Origin: Diphasiastrum complanatum
Taxonomy: Eukaryota; Streptophyta; Lycopodiopsida; Lycopodiales; Lycopodiaceae
Direction: 5' to 3'
Length of the DNA stretch: 64,000 nucleotides
NCBI GenBank assembly: GCA_029204225.1
Contig: CM055095.1
Span: 39,366,141 to 39,430,140 of the forward strand
Shown here piece by piece: positions 37,265-50,400 of this stretch; positions within the stretch are counted from its first letter, which is position 1; each line of letters begins with the position of its first letter. Both the position numbers and the translations under genes were made by a program. The notes under the pieces were generated by a model that saw only the letters and a list, made by a program, of their open reading frames with translations, was not told where the DNA came from and ran no database searches.

Positions 37265-37280
37265 TTCCCTCATGAAAATG

Positions 37281-38276
37281 GGCAAAGCCGAACTGAAACC
37301 GTTGTTGCCAATGCCAAACGAGGAGGTAAACAAAAGGGGGTAGTCTGAGCATTCTACGACATTATGGGCTTATATGACTATATACTGTTGCAATGGGTCG
37401 TGTCCACTTCCAATCGATCTATGGGCAACAGGCAATTCAAACTTCTGAATTCCTAATGTAGAATTTGATCTTGTACAAGGCAATGTAGCTGGAAAACATG
37501 AATCCAATTAAAACAAGAAATATTAGAGCAGCTACACAAATGAAACCATTGAGCATCATGTGACACAACCAAACAAGAAGTGGAAGATGTTTAGGTTGCA
37601 TATAATTTGGTGAATAACGTCCCTACAACACACTTGAGTTTTTCATTGGCAAGATTTTATCAAGTTAGTGGATTTTTAGGGTTCCAAAAACATCACCAAC
37701 ACAAAAAATGCTAAAAAGGTGATGTTAACATGGAAGGTGAAGCCCACAAAAGCACGAACATTGCATTGAAAATCTTGGTAATTGAGCATGTTTATATTTG
37801 GATGTTGCAAAATAATAGCGTGAAAATCTATATGGTTTAGTTGAAAGGATATGAAAAACAACATATGCAAGACACCAAATGGGCTCGTAATTCACACGCA
37901 TCCATGTTTTTTTGAATGTTGAATGCTTACAACCCAATACTTGAGTGTCTACAAGTGTTGAATCAAACATTCTCTTCACAACTGCAGAGCCTATAATCGT
38001 TCAATTTTTTTGCTCTCTTTTGAATGATGCTGTGGCCATATCGAGCCTGGGTATGTAGATTGTATGAACTAAATCATAAAATGCTGTAATGTAGAATACT
38101 ATATAAGAAAACAGACTATCAGCAACATAAATACAGGATTAATGTTAAAGAAGATTACTAGCCAAAATTGTCAAACCCAATACATAAAAGCACACACATT
38201 CTTGAAGAATGTTTAAGTCAATTTTTTTTCACAAGTCACAATAAAAAGGGAATATCCCCACCTTCTGTCTGCATAG
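37281..38276. other. Downstream flank of PLP3
   Basis: No coding sequence supported. The part next to 38277 is probably the PLP3 3' untranslated region. Confidence 0.45.
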
Positions 38277-38437
38277 TTAGTCCTCATTATCTGAGAGCTC
38301 TGACTTATCTTGCTCATGCTTTGTCAAGATCCGCTCCAAAAAGTCTTGGCGAACCTTTTCAGTTACTGATTTGGAGGTATCATCATCCTCGGAACCTATT
38401 AACACTGGTCCTACTTGGCACAAAGTAAATGCTACAT
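38277..38437 (-). CDS. PLP3: PLP3 exon 4
   Basis: 161 bases after acceptor TTTTGCAG. Encodes [12 protein letters not shown], then a charged C-terminal tail ending in SDNED and TAA. Intron 3 is 1,118 bp. Confidence 0.85.
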
Positions 38438-41400
38438 CTGCAAAAATGTATCCCAGCTTTGTTAACATATTTTCATAGAAATAAAAAAAAAAATTTCAAC
38501 TTGAACATTTACAATTAAAAAAGCCATACCAAAGCTATGCAAAGAGATAATTGCAACTTGTGTTTCAAACAAAGTTTCAAACGTTTGAGACATTGTTAAG
38601 CTTTTTTGGGTCTTTATTGTAGGGTCTCCAAGTGCTGATTTAAGGGTTGGAGGGTTCAATATTTCATAAAACTGGTTGAATGAGCATGTAAATTGAACAA
38701 AATCATTCAATCTAATGTTTTCAACAAAGGTCATAATCTTTTGTGCAAAAAGCCTTTTAATCGTCTGTTTAGGATGAAAAGTGCTCAGGAGGTGAAAGGT
38801 GCTGAGGCAACAAGTTTTTTTGTTAGGGCTTGAGTGGGTCCTAATATTCACATGGGGACCCCTTGACCTCGGGGCCTTCGGGCCCGAAGAAAAAAAGTTG
38901 GAAACTTTGAGGTTTCAAATGTGCTTGAAACGTCGAGTATCCAAATGAGTTGAAGAAAACACTTGAATGGGTTTGAACGTCGCACTGGGTCACACAACAA
39001 CAGCCGTACTTTTCACATAATTGATTTATAAACTCCAAGTGGTAAAACTATCAACTCTACTCCAAGTGCTGATTACAATGAGGATCAGCAAGTGCAAGAC
39101 AGGGTTCCACATATCATGTGTTTGTTCAAGGTGTCCCTACTTTGGGCATGTGCCACTTAATGTGAGCAGGTGATAAGGTTACATATGCATAAAATGCTAA
39201 TTCTCTTCTTGATTCCAGGTAGTGTTCCAGTTATCTACCATAAGAAATAAGGTCTCTAAAGCAGCTCCATCTTGGTTGTCCCTCCTACAAAGTGTGGAGC
39301 TAGCTTAAAATGTTAAGTTTAGAACACAGTTTGAAAATCTTCCAAGTGAGAATTTTTGTAATGAAAGTTAACAAAAAATTGGAAACACACACCATTTGCA
39401 CATGCTTATTAAAACACCACATTGCTCTGATACATTGACCTTAATGTTTTAAGCTCCCTTGTATCTGGAATTGCCTCTTCCAGACACAGCAAATGACATT
39501 TTGACAATGGGCACACCATGTGAACAACTATAGATGCACCATCATGATTATTTACCTTCTGGAGTACAGCGTCGTCCTCCAAAATGGTGAAGACCAACCA
39601 GTGTTGCCTTGACATTTGTGTTGTTGTAAATCAGTACAGTTGGAAGGTTGAAATCAGGATAGTTAGGTATACATTCCGTAGAAACAATTTTAACAAACTT
39701 TGTTCCAGGATACTTTGTTGCAAGTTCATCAAAGCATCTTCCCAAAATACCACATTCTGCAACCCTGGAAAAAAACCATAGGAGCAATTTAAGACTAGTG
39801 ACCCCAAAACTATCTCCAAGAATAACTATAAACCCAAAACCTGCTTTTACCATCATAATTGGTTACTCCCTACTTAATGGCTTAATCGTCCAATCAAGCG
39901 CCAAAGCCTGCTTTTACCTTTCTACAGTGAGGGCTTGATTTGTGCAATTAAACACTCTGAATGTCAACGTGTACAAATGCTCAAGGCATGACATAACTGA
40001 ATAGCTTAAATATTGTGCATCTAATGAAAAGCTATGTGATGAAATTGACCACCAAACAGAGCAATACCAACAAATGCTACAAGAAACACTTTCTGAATAG
40101 CACATACAACAATCATTGGAGAGTATCTCCCAAATATGATGTGAGATCATTGGCATTGTCACATCAAGCCAAATTGAGCTCCAGATTACAGATTTTAGGA
40201 TCACAATAATGATCTCAATGGGAGTTCCTCTGACACCAAAAAAGGCGTGTCTTGCAAACATTACAAGGAATGGGATATATAAAGCTTCTAGAAGATAATC
40301 TGAACACGCTAAAAACCATCAAGGCCTGACAGGAATAATCAAACAAAAGCTTCTGCTGGCATATAAAAAATTAACTTTTTACAGTAGGACTCGGGTTTCT
40401 AACAGGATGCCATACCCTTTACGTTATTCCTCCACACTTCAAATCAAGAAATAACTAAAGTCTGAGAAACAAAATGAAAACATAAGATAGATGGACACAA
40501 AGTTGGATGACGATGTGTCAAAGGATGGCCAGAAATCGTAAGCTTCACATGAACCCAAAAAAAAGTAACAAGCCAATTGCAAGGTCAATTTCCATACAGA
40601 AAACCATTTTTAATGATGGATAATAAATGGTCCAACAGTTTCCTGAGCTTTATCGCATATTCTTTTCCATTAATTCGGCATTTCTTCTTTCATCAGCTTT
40701 GCATTCTGCTCTATATTCCTAGGCTACATATTCACTGAACAAAATATGGACCGAGCAGATATACCAATCATGTATGCCTGTGGCTGAATACAAAGATGAC
40801 CAGTAACTTTCTCATGCACCAAAACATAATCATAATTGATATAAGTCATTTAACCACCTCTTCTTCATACTTGGAGCAGAGGCTCCCACCTCAAAACAAT
40901 GAGAGCTACATAAGACCAACCCCTTGACAAAGGACAATCTGATTTTAACTATGAAGTCCATGGTATGCATGAAAAACGAGTCTTAAACTGAAACACCAAC
41001 TTAAAGATACCATTCAATATAACAGCATCTAACTTGGTTAGTAGTAATTGTGTGCCCAAATATTGGAAGATACTCACCCCATAAGCACTCAAGGAACTCA
41101 ACCACTGAATCAAATTTGATTGGCTGCACAGACATAGTTGATATTGTTGCAAATGAGTGCAAAAGAGAGACTCCAACCTTGGTCAATACCACTGTTTAAA
41201 AAAAATTCTTGCAACTTAGTCATGATTGATATTGTCTGCCAAGGTGGGCAAAAGGGAGACTTGTCAACTGATACAGACACAAGGACCCCATAAGTTGAAC
41301 CGACTCCCTTGAAAACTAAGCCATAGTGGTGTCATGACCCAAAGAAAGATCAAGCCCCCCTACATGTCCATAACTCTCTCCTACTAACAGAAATATTGCC

Positions 41401-44400
41401 CTCAAATTTGCCAATATGTAAATGAGATGCACACAACAAAAATGAAAAGCTGATGTAGATGCCGCAAATAATAAGATGGTAAAAATGCATACGTTGAAGT
41501 TGCCGAAAAACGCCGATGTCACATAGCAGATCACAAAAATACATATGTTTAATGTGTATGCCAAACTATAAGCCACCACATGAATGGAAGCTGTAAAACC
41601 AGAAATAGCTGCCAAATGACGATACGAAACTCTCTCAAGCTTTATAGGTGGACAAAAACCACCAAAGAAAGGCCTCAACATGAGCATCATAGTAAAGAAC
41701 CTGATAACAATATAATTGCAAAAAAGTATATCCTATGCCAATCACATCGACCAAATATGCCATGTGAAACACACATTTCTCATTACATAGCTACATGTAC
41801 GTGACCGAGCAAACCTACTAGTCCCCTTTGTACTGGACTCTCCCTGTTCCATACACTATCCTTGATAGTGTCAGAGTACCATCTAGGCAATCTTCTAGTA
41901 TCTGATGTAGGATGCTTCTTGCCTGGTGAAGTAGGAGGTGAATAAGTATCCCATATACTTGATCTCTCCTTCCTCTTTCCTTTCTCAATGATGCTCACTC
42001 TAGGTACTTGGTTTGGTGTAGGCGATACATGTGTCAATTCAGGCTCCTGGAATGACTCATCACACAAGATAGGAATTCCTCCATCTTGCTTCCTATCATA
42101 AGGTATCTTTGTATCTTTATAAGATCCATTCTCATCAAAGATTACATCCCTGCTTATGATGACTACACAAATAGAGAGGGCTGCACTTTGGGGCTTCTAT
42201 ACGAGTTCGTGGACAAGTTGGGCAAGTGTTGTACAACAACCAAGGAGAAACTCTAGCTAGAAGACTACGTAGATGTAGGTTGGATTTGGCGAAGAGAAGA
42301 CAGTAGATCTACTGCTTTCTTTTGGAATGTAGTGCAATGAGATGATGTTGCACTCCAATCTCCCAAGAGCTCTCAAACTCTGATGGCCGGTGTGAGGAAT
42401 GATCCACCCATCCATAGGTGCCCTCCTCTTGAGTTTATCTGATTGCTATTTTGGGCCGGGGACACATGGCTACCATGCAAGGGGTGATCAGTCCCCATGG
42501 TTCCATGAGATCATGTACCTGCAATCAGTGCGTGACTCTGAGGCACCACCCCCGTGCCCCGTCATGGACCAGTGACACAAGCGGTCACCCAGCGTAACTG
42601 CCAGCTAGCACAGAGGCATCTCCATTGGTAACGACTAGGGTCCATACGATCATAACTCCGCCTACTAACATCCTGCTAGGCGGTCACACTAGGTCACTGC
42701 CTGTGACGCATCGGACCCAACTGGTCCCCTGGTGTCCATCCTAGTTACTGGCCCTCGCCAACCCTCTGGCCCTCAGCCCCTAGTAACTGGTCGTGCTGGG
42801 ATTATGTCAGAGCCTAACAATCCTTCCCTCTTCTGGCAAGTCATCGATCCTCGATGACAAACTCTGGGTAAGACTCTCGCAATGCCTAGCGAGTCTCCCA
42901 GATAGCATCAGATAAAGTATGCCCCTTCCAAGTCACTAGATACTCCTGGAGGAGACAGTTCCTCAATCGTCGCTCCCTCCAATCTAGGATTTTCTCTGGC
43001 CCATAACCTGTGGTGTCTCTCTCCTCCAGAGATACTAGACCTTCGACCAAGCTATTGCCATCGTACAAACATTTCTTAAGTTTGCTAACATGAATTACTG
43101 GATGCACCTTGCATCCCACAGGTAGTTGTAACGTATAAGCTACTTGGCTAACCTTATTAGTAATCAACCTAGGAGATAACTTGGCGCACTTTCTTATGCG
43201 TAGCACTGTAAGTTGTAGAGACAAATTGCCCCTAAGTAATAAAAGACTTTCCCAGCTTCAAAACCCAGATAGACTTTGATGATATAGAATTATCATTGAT
43301 CAATATTCTTTTTGGATATTGTATGAATTTATTACTTCAATAAATTGAGTAACAGGCATTGATACCTATAGAACTAAGAATCTTCTATGAACCATGTTTG
43401 AAGGTATTATGAACACTGACCTTTCTTTGAAGGGATGTGTGGGTACTCACGAACGTACCTGAAGAATTAGAACAAGAATAAGAAGCCCTCTAGGCTTAGG
43501 GACCAACCTCTCTTTGAGGGTATGTGCAGGTACTCGAGAAAGTGCTAGAAGAACAAGAATCGAAACAAGAAGCTTTCTAAGCTTAAAGACAGTATAAAGA
43601 AGGCTTTTTGACAAAGTCTATAAAGAAGGCTTATTTCTAAGTCTATAATGAAGGCTCAGAAGAGTCTATAATGAAGACTCAGTCAGACTGTGAACTCAAG
43701 GGTGAAGGCCTGTCTTAAGTACTTAAACGCCAATAAATCTTTTGGCCTTTAAGAACTTAAGACAAGCCTTCACCCTCGAGTTCACAGTTTGGATTGAAGG
43801 ATGTTGCATCCAAGCTCTGCCCATTTGTTGTTTGTTGTGTACAAGTGCTTTGAAGAAGAGGATTGAGGCATTACCTCAAGGAGGCTATGCTATTTTGTGG
43901 ATTGCAGGATTTTTGGAGCCCAAACCCTCTCGGATTTCTATCCCTCATTCACATCACACACACAAACACACACTCTCTCTCTCTCCCTCTCTCACTTTCA
44001 CCTTCCTGATTCAATACTATCAGTACTTTTCTTTGAATGTTTCAAACATGCGTGTTATGTGATCTAAGCTTTTAGTAGCTTAATGCATGTCAAGTAATGT
44101 TGATTTAAGCATGCATGTCATGAAATGTTGATTTACACTTGTTTGCATAATTTATGCAAAAGTAAACCTTGATGATATGTTGAATTAAATTAACCATACA
44201 TGAGAAAGAATTCCTAGTGATTATCCTTAGAGTATATAAGCATTGCTTCTTAGAAATGATTTCTTGATTAAGATAGACCCAAATTTCAAGCATCTTTTGA
44301 AATCATGAATAAGAAGTTAAACCTCCTAAGACATTATGTAAAACCGTGACTAGTATGACAACATACTAAGGAGGAACGGGGACTGAAAACTTTAAGACCA

Positions 44401-47400
44401 CTTTACCCTATCCCATTCCTGAATCCCCAAAGAAACAATTTACTATGAAATTGTTTTTGAGCAATCTAAAGCCCAGGATGAAAATGAAATGATTGGATCT
44501 ACCCGAGATAGATTCAGTAAGCTAATTCTGAATTCATAGATTAAGAGATCTGAGGTAGATCAAGGAACTGAAAAGACTCTTCACCCAAAGTTGATCTTAA
44601 CATATAAGATCAAATCTGAAAGAAAGAAATAAGCATAAACACAATATCTCCTGAAGTTTAAGAAGCCTTCGATTATGAACGCAAGATGAATGGAAGAAGA
44701 ATTCTTCCAAGAATAAATTTTTTAAAAGATTTCAGACTCTTAGTTGAGAAATTTTCGTTGAGGACAACGCTTTATGCGTTGGAGGGGTGTAAGTTGTAGA
44801 GACAAATTGCCCCTAAGTAATCAAAGACTTTCCCAGCTTCAAAACCCAGGTAGACTTTGATGATATAGAATTATCATTGATCAATATTCTTTTAGGATAT
44901 TGTATGAATTTATTACTTCAATAATTGAGTAACAGGCATTGATACCTGTAGAACTAAGAATCTTCTATGAACCATGTTTGATGTTATTATGAACACTGAC
45001 CTTTCTTTGAAGGGATGTGCAGGTACTCACGAACGTACCTGAAGAATCAGAACAAGAATAAGAAGCCCTCTAGGCTTAAGGACTGACCTCTCTTTGAGGG
45101 GTATGTGCAGGTACTCGAGAAAGTGCCAGAAGAACAAGAATCGAAACAAGAAGCTTTCTAAGCTTAAAGACAGTATAAAGAGGGCTTTTTGACAAAGTCT
45201 ATAAAGAAGGCTCAGGCTTATTTCTAAGTCTATAATGAAGGCTCAGAAGAGTCTATAATGAAGACTCAGTGGAGTTTATAAAGATCAGGAATAGGCCAAG
45301 GGAGTGATCACCCTTTTGACCCTATTCACCATGATTGAGGATGGGCAACCTCTAGAAAATAAGTGCCAATGACCATGATTGAGGACGGGCAACCTCTAGA
45401 AAATAAGGGCCTAGGAATTGATGGACATTATGCAAAAACAAGATGGGCATATACCTTGGCTCTTCCTTAGGAAGATTGCACTTGGGTGAATTCCCAAGTT
45501 GTAATCATGAAAAATTATATGTAAATAAAAGTCAAGTTTGAACCTTGTACCACCTACCTCCCACCTACTTTTCCACATGCATTCTAGGCTACTTGACACC
45601 TAGAATGGGGCGCCCTCCTACACTCTCACTTCATATGCCAAATCATCATAATAACTCTCCCACGCTAATACACATCACCCATTCACCCTCTCTAACTAAT
45701 ACACCTCATCCATGCACTCCACTTCACTATAAGTCCCATTGGAGTCTTCCTCACACCTCATGCACTTGAACTTGACACCTCACTCACTTTGGAAGGGCTC
45801 TCCACTCTCTATATAAGTGGAAATGCGCCCCACTACCAAGAGGATTGAAGGATGTTGCATCCAAGCTCTGCCCATTTGTTGTTTGTTGTGTACAGGTGCT
45901 TCAGAGAAGAGGATTGAGGCATTACCTCAAAAGAATCCTTCGGGGGGGGTGGGGGGGGTCTCCATCTTGACCCCTCAGTGCTTCCGTTGTTGTGTGAATG
46001 AATTTAGGTGATGCAATGTTTTCGAGTTTTGATTTAAAGTCTTATTTGATCGTTTCACCATCCTTCACGGTGCATGTTAGATATGTACTAGTGTGTGCCT
46101 CTGCGGAAGCGACAACCTCGACTGACTCTTCTGCTTGGTCGACTACCTTGCGCGCACCAGGCCACATACGTTAACAATGTGCGTCACTCTGTTGAGCTCT
46201 CCTCCATGAGATCGTTGTCAAATACAGTAAAGCTCATCTGATGCAGTATCCGAGATAGTGTATCAACGACCACATTTTCCATGAGATCTCTTGATCTCCT
46301 CCGTGAGATCACTGTCAACTACAGTAAAGCTCATCTGAAGCAGTATCCGGGATAGTCTATTAGAACCACATTTTCTTCCCTCTTCAGAAACGAATTTCCA
46401 AATGAAATTCCTACATCAGCTCGGCCCACCGAGCCTAGCGGCCCTTCAAATCTGGCTGAGTGCATAAGTACTTCAAAGTATGATGGTTAGTATACACATA
46501 AAATTCAGTGCCATACAGAAAATGTCGCCACACCTTTGAGTGCATATATGATCGCATACATCTCCTGCTCATGTGTAGGATATTTTGTTGCGCTCAATGT
46601 TTCATGGGTCCGTTTCGTATGTCATTTCGAAACGGGAAACTTTTTTAGGTTTTTTTCTTAAAATGTGTTTTTATGGGTTTTTTGGGGTTTAGACATGTCA
46701 TAGAAAGACTAGTACCAAGTAGATACATCCAATTTCATGAGAATCCTCTAGAGAATGCAATTTCAAGAGGAGAAACTGTGTATGGTCACTTTCCTTAGTC
46801 AAAAAAATTTGCATTTTTTTAACAGGCGTTTCGAACGTACGAAACGCGTTTCAAAACGGGGAGTTTCAAATGCGAAACGTACGAAACGCGTTTCAAAACG
46901 GGGAGTTTCAAATGCGAAACGCGTTTCCATGAAACATTGGTTGCGTTGGCGTCAATTTCTTACTTTCAAAGGCTACTAGTCTACCTTCCTGCGCCCATGG
47001 CAATGCCACTAGCATTCGTCTCTAGGTCGAAAGGTTTTTGGGGGTCAATTTTGAGTACTGGGGCTGTCACAACAGCCTCTTCAAGCTGTCAATACTATGT
47101 TGAGCCTCAACATCCCAGCAAACCACTGTGTTGTTATTCAGTAACTGATCCGTTAAAGGAGCAACTACCCTGGAATAGTTCATAACGAACCGTCGATAGA
47201 ACTTGCAAAAGCCTAGAAAAGACTGTAACTAATGAATATCGGCTGATCTTGGCCACTTCTTGACCACATCCACCTTGGTGGGGTCAACCCTCTACCGTCA
47301 CTACATGACCCAAATACTCGACACGAGTCTTGCACAACTCAGTGTTCTGAGCATTGGCATACAAGACTGTGTCTTGTAGCTTGCCAAATACGGTTTGGAG

Positions 47401-50400
47401 ATGATCTTCATGCTCCAACACCGTCTTACTATAGACCAGCCAGTATGTCGTTAATAAAATTGATAACAAACTTGCCCATATAGTCACGCAGGACATCGTT
47501 CATGAGCATCATGAACATGGCAGGTGCATTGGTTAACCCAAATGGCATAACCAAGAACTCATAATGTCCAAAACGGGTTCGGAAGGCCGTCTTTCAAATG
47601 TCCTCTTCGCAGATCCGTATCTGATGCTACCCACTTTTGAGATCTATCTTACTAAAAACGGTTGCTCCCTGCAACGCATCCAGTAGATCATCAATCCTGG
47701 GTATCGGATATTTGTGCTTTACAGTGATTTTATTCAATCCCCTATAATCGACGCACATCCGAAAACTACCATCTTTTCTCTTAACCAATAAAATGGGGGA
47801 GGCGAAAGGTGAGTAACTAGGACGAACATATCCCAACTTAAGGTATTCCTCCAACATTTTTTATACTTCCTCTTCCTCTTTCAGGTTCATCCTATATGGA
47901 GGCCGAAATACTGGGCTTCCCCCTGGAACAAGCTCAATAAGATGCTCCGTGTTCCGTCTAGGCGGCAATCCCACTGGCATGCTATCAATTAACAGATGTT
48001 TGAACTCAGCTCGGATGGATTTTTCCAGCTGACTTGCTGGATCACACCTGAGCTGTTGAGCTAAAATATAATTCATAGAACAAGTTAAGTGAACTGAAGT
48101 TGCTTCTGAATTATTAGCGAATCACAAAAACTGAAATCATCATTCACATTTATTAAATAACAAAACCACAAATACTGGATATCCATCTTCTTTATTTGCA
48201 TAGAGGTAATAAGAGGACCTTGTATAGATGGCCTCTCCCCTAACAGGACATGAGACATACCCTCATGCCTGAAAACATACTCATGAGCAAGAAAATCAAT
48301 AGCGGGCTGCTTACTCGCATATGACCGCTTACCTAGCACAATATCAAACTTGGCTAATTTTGTGATCTCAAAGTCTAACTTCTCAAAATAGGTATGAATA
48401 GATAACAGTGCCTGAGAGACTCGTCGATCCCACACTTTTGTGCCCTTTTCATCTGGCATCTCAACTGTATATCGGTAATGTGGAGGCACAATAGCCAAGA
48501 AAAGCTTCTTCACCACACGAAAATTAATAAAATTATGTGAGGAGCTGGCGTCGAATAAAACAAGAACAACTCGACCCTCCAGCTTCTCCCTCATCTGAAT
48601 CACCCTCCTCTCAGGCTGTTCCGTGCCGATTCTCAGGTCAAACGGACAAAAAACCAGAAAGTTATGCTTCAATTGCAACGGCCTTGAAAAACATCCAAGA
48701 CTGTTCTTGCACGATATTTCTGCAACCACAGCTCCAAATCGGGTGAAATCAAGCTGGCTGAGGGCGCCCTAATGCTGCCAAAATCTCAGAATGATCTGAC
48801 AACAATTTCTCCCTCAAAAAAATGATCTAGGGCTGTTTCAGCTCCAAAATAACCCAAAAACGCCCTTTTGCTCTCTCTACAGCTATCCACATGTGGATAT
48901 AGAGATCTAATGCTGAATCTAGGCTGCTCCTACAGTGATTTGCCCATGGAAGAGATTGGCCACTTTTTCTCTCAAAAATCTCCCAGGAAAAAGCTGAAAA
49001 TAGTGTTTTTCTGCACTCTCTCTCTAGAAAGAGGCTCTGATACCAAATGTTGCACTCCAATCTCCCAGGAGCTCTCAAACTCTGATGGCCGGTGTGAGGA
49101 ATGATCCATAGGTGCCCTCCTCTTGAGTCTATCCAATTGCTATTATGGGTCGGGGACACATAGCTGCCATGCAAGGGGTGATCAGTCCCCATGGTTCCAT
49201 GAAATCCTGTACCCGCAATCAATGTGTGACTCTGCGGCACCACCCCCGTGCCCCGTCATGGACCAGTGTGTTACGAGCTCGTAACCAGTGCCGAACCCTA
49301 GAGAACACAGATAGGTCAGATACCACAGTCAGGGTCGTGTCCAGCGTACATGACCAACAGGGCAAGACAGTGTGAGTAGTGTGCCCCAGCACGGTCCATA
49401 GCCATGGCGGGCCTAACACAGCCTAGGGACCCTGTCAGCAGGATAGGGTCCCCAGTTGGGTCCCGACGTGCAGTCGGCCACGTCAGTGCCATGTGGCCGA
49501 CACTTGGCAGTAGCATGCTACCAGTCCTCACACTGGGCTAGGAGGGGCTTACTCTATAAAAGGGAGTAGGCAAGGTTGGGTGGATCAGTTAGTGTTTGCC
49601 CTACTGTGGTGTTAGGATCTATTACACTGGTATCAGAGCCATCTCCATCCTAGGGAGTTCAGGACAGCAGTAGAGAAAGCTATCAGAAGATAGGAAAGAT
49701 TTCTCAGATTCTCAGGAAAGAATTGAGGAGGAAAATCGCTGTAGGAACAGCTTTCAAATCCTTGAAATTTGCTGGGAATTTACAGTTGTTTGAGGCACAA
49801 TCCCTTGTAGAAGCTCAGCGCTGAAAAATCAGGGATTTACCCTTGATTTTTATGTATCAGTTGTGGATTTTTGAGCACATTTTAAATAGAAAACGTGGAG
49901 CAGGTCCAGCGCTGCCAAATTGGGTGGAAACTTCGAATTTGGAGTGAAATTTTCTGGAATTTGGAGCGGATCTGAGACAGAATCGTGGGTGCAGGTCCAG
50001 CGCTGAAGGTCTTTGGTAGGAACCACAAGTTTGCAACTGTTTTGGGTCCTAAAACGGGAATTTTGGAGCAAAAAGTATACACCTCAGACAACGAGGGAAG
50101 GGGCCAAGACGATCAGAAGTTTGTTTCTTTTTCTTGGTACCTTGATCTCTGATTTTTCCGGACAGCAGATCTGAAAGCAGTGGAGGAAGAGCTGAAAGGG
50201 CTTTTCTTGATCCTTTCTTTGGAAGTACAGTCCTCAGAAACAGCTAAGTCATCTTTCCTTTCCCTTGTACAGTTGTAAATTAGTCTTTTAGACTTTTTTC
50301 CTTCAGAAGTTAAGGTAGCTCTCTTTCAGTTTCGAAGATGACCACTCCTCAGGGACCTGATCAACCCCAGGAGAGAGGCTTCGACGAACTTGAAACAGAA

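Noticed and set aside
38277-39764. A separate truncated PLP3 pseudogene
   Set aside because: Exons 3 and 4 have good splice sites and complete the reading frame of exons 1 and 2 exactly, so they belong to one gene.
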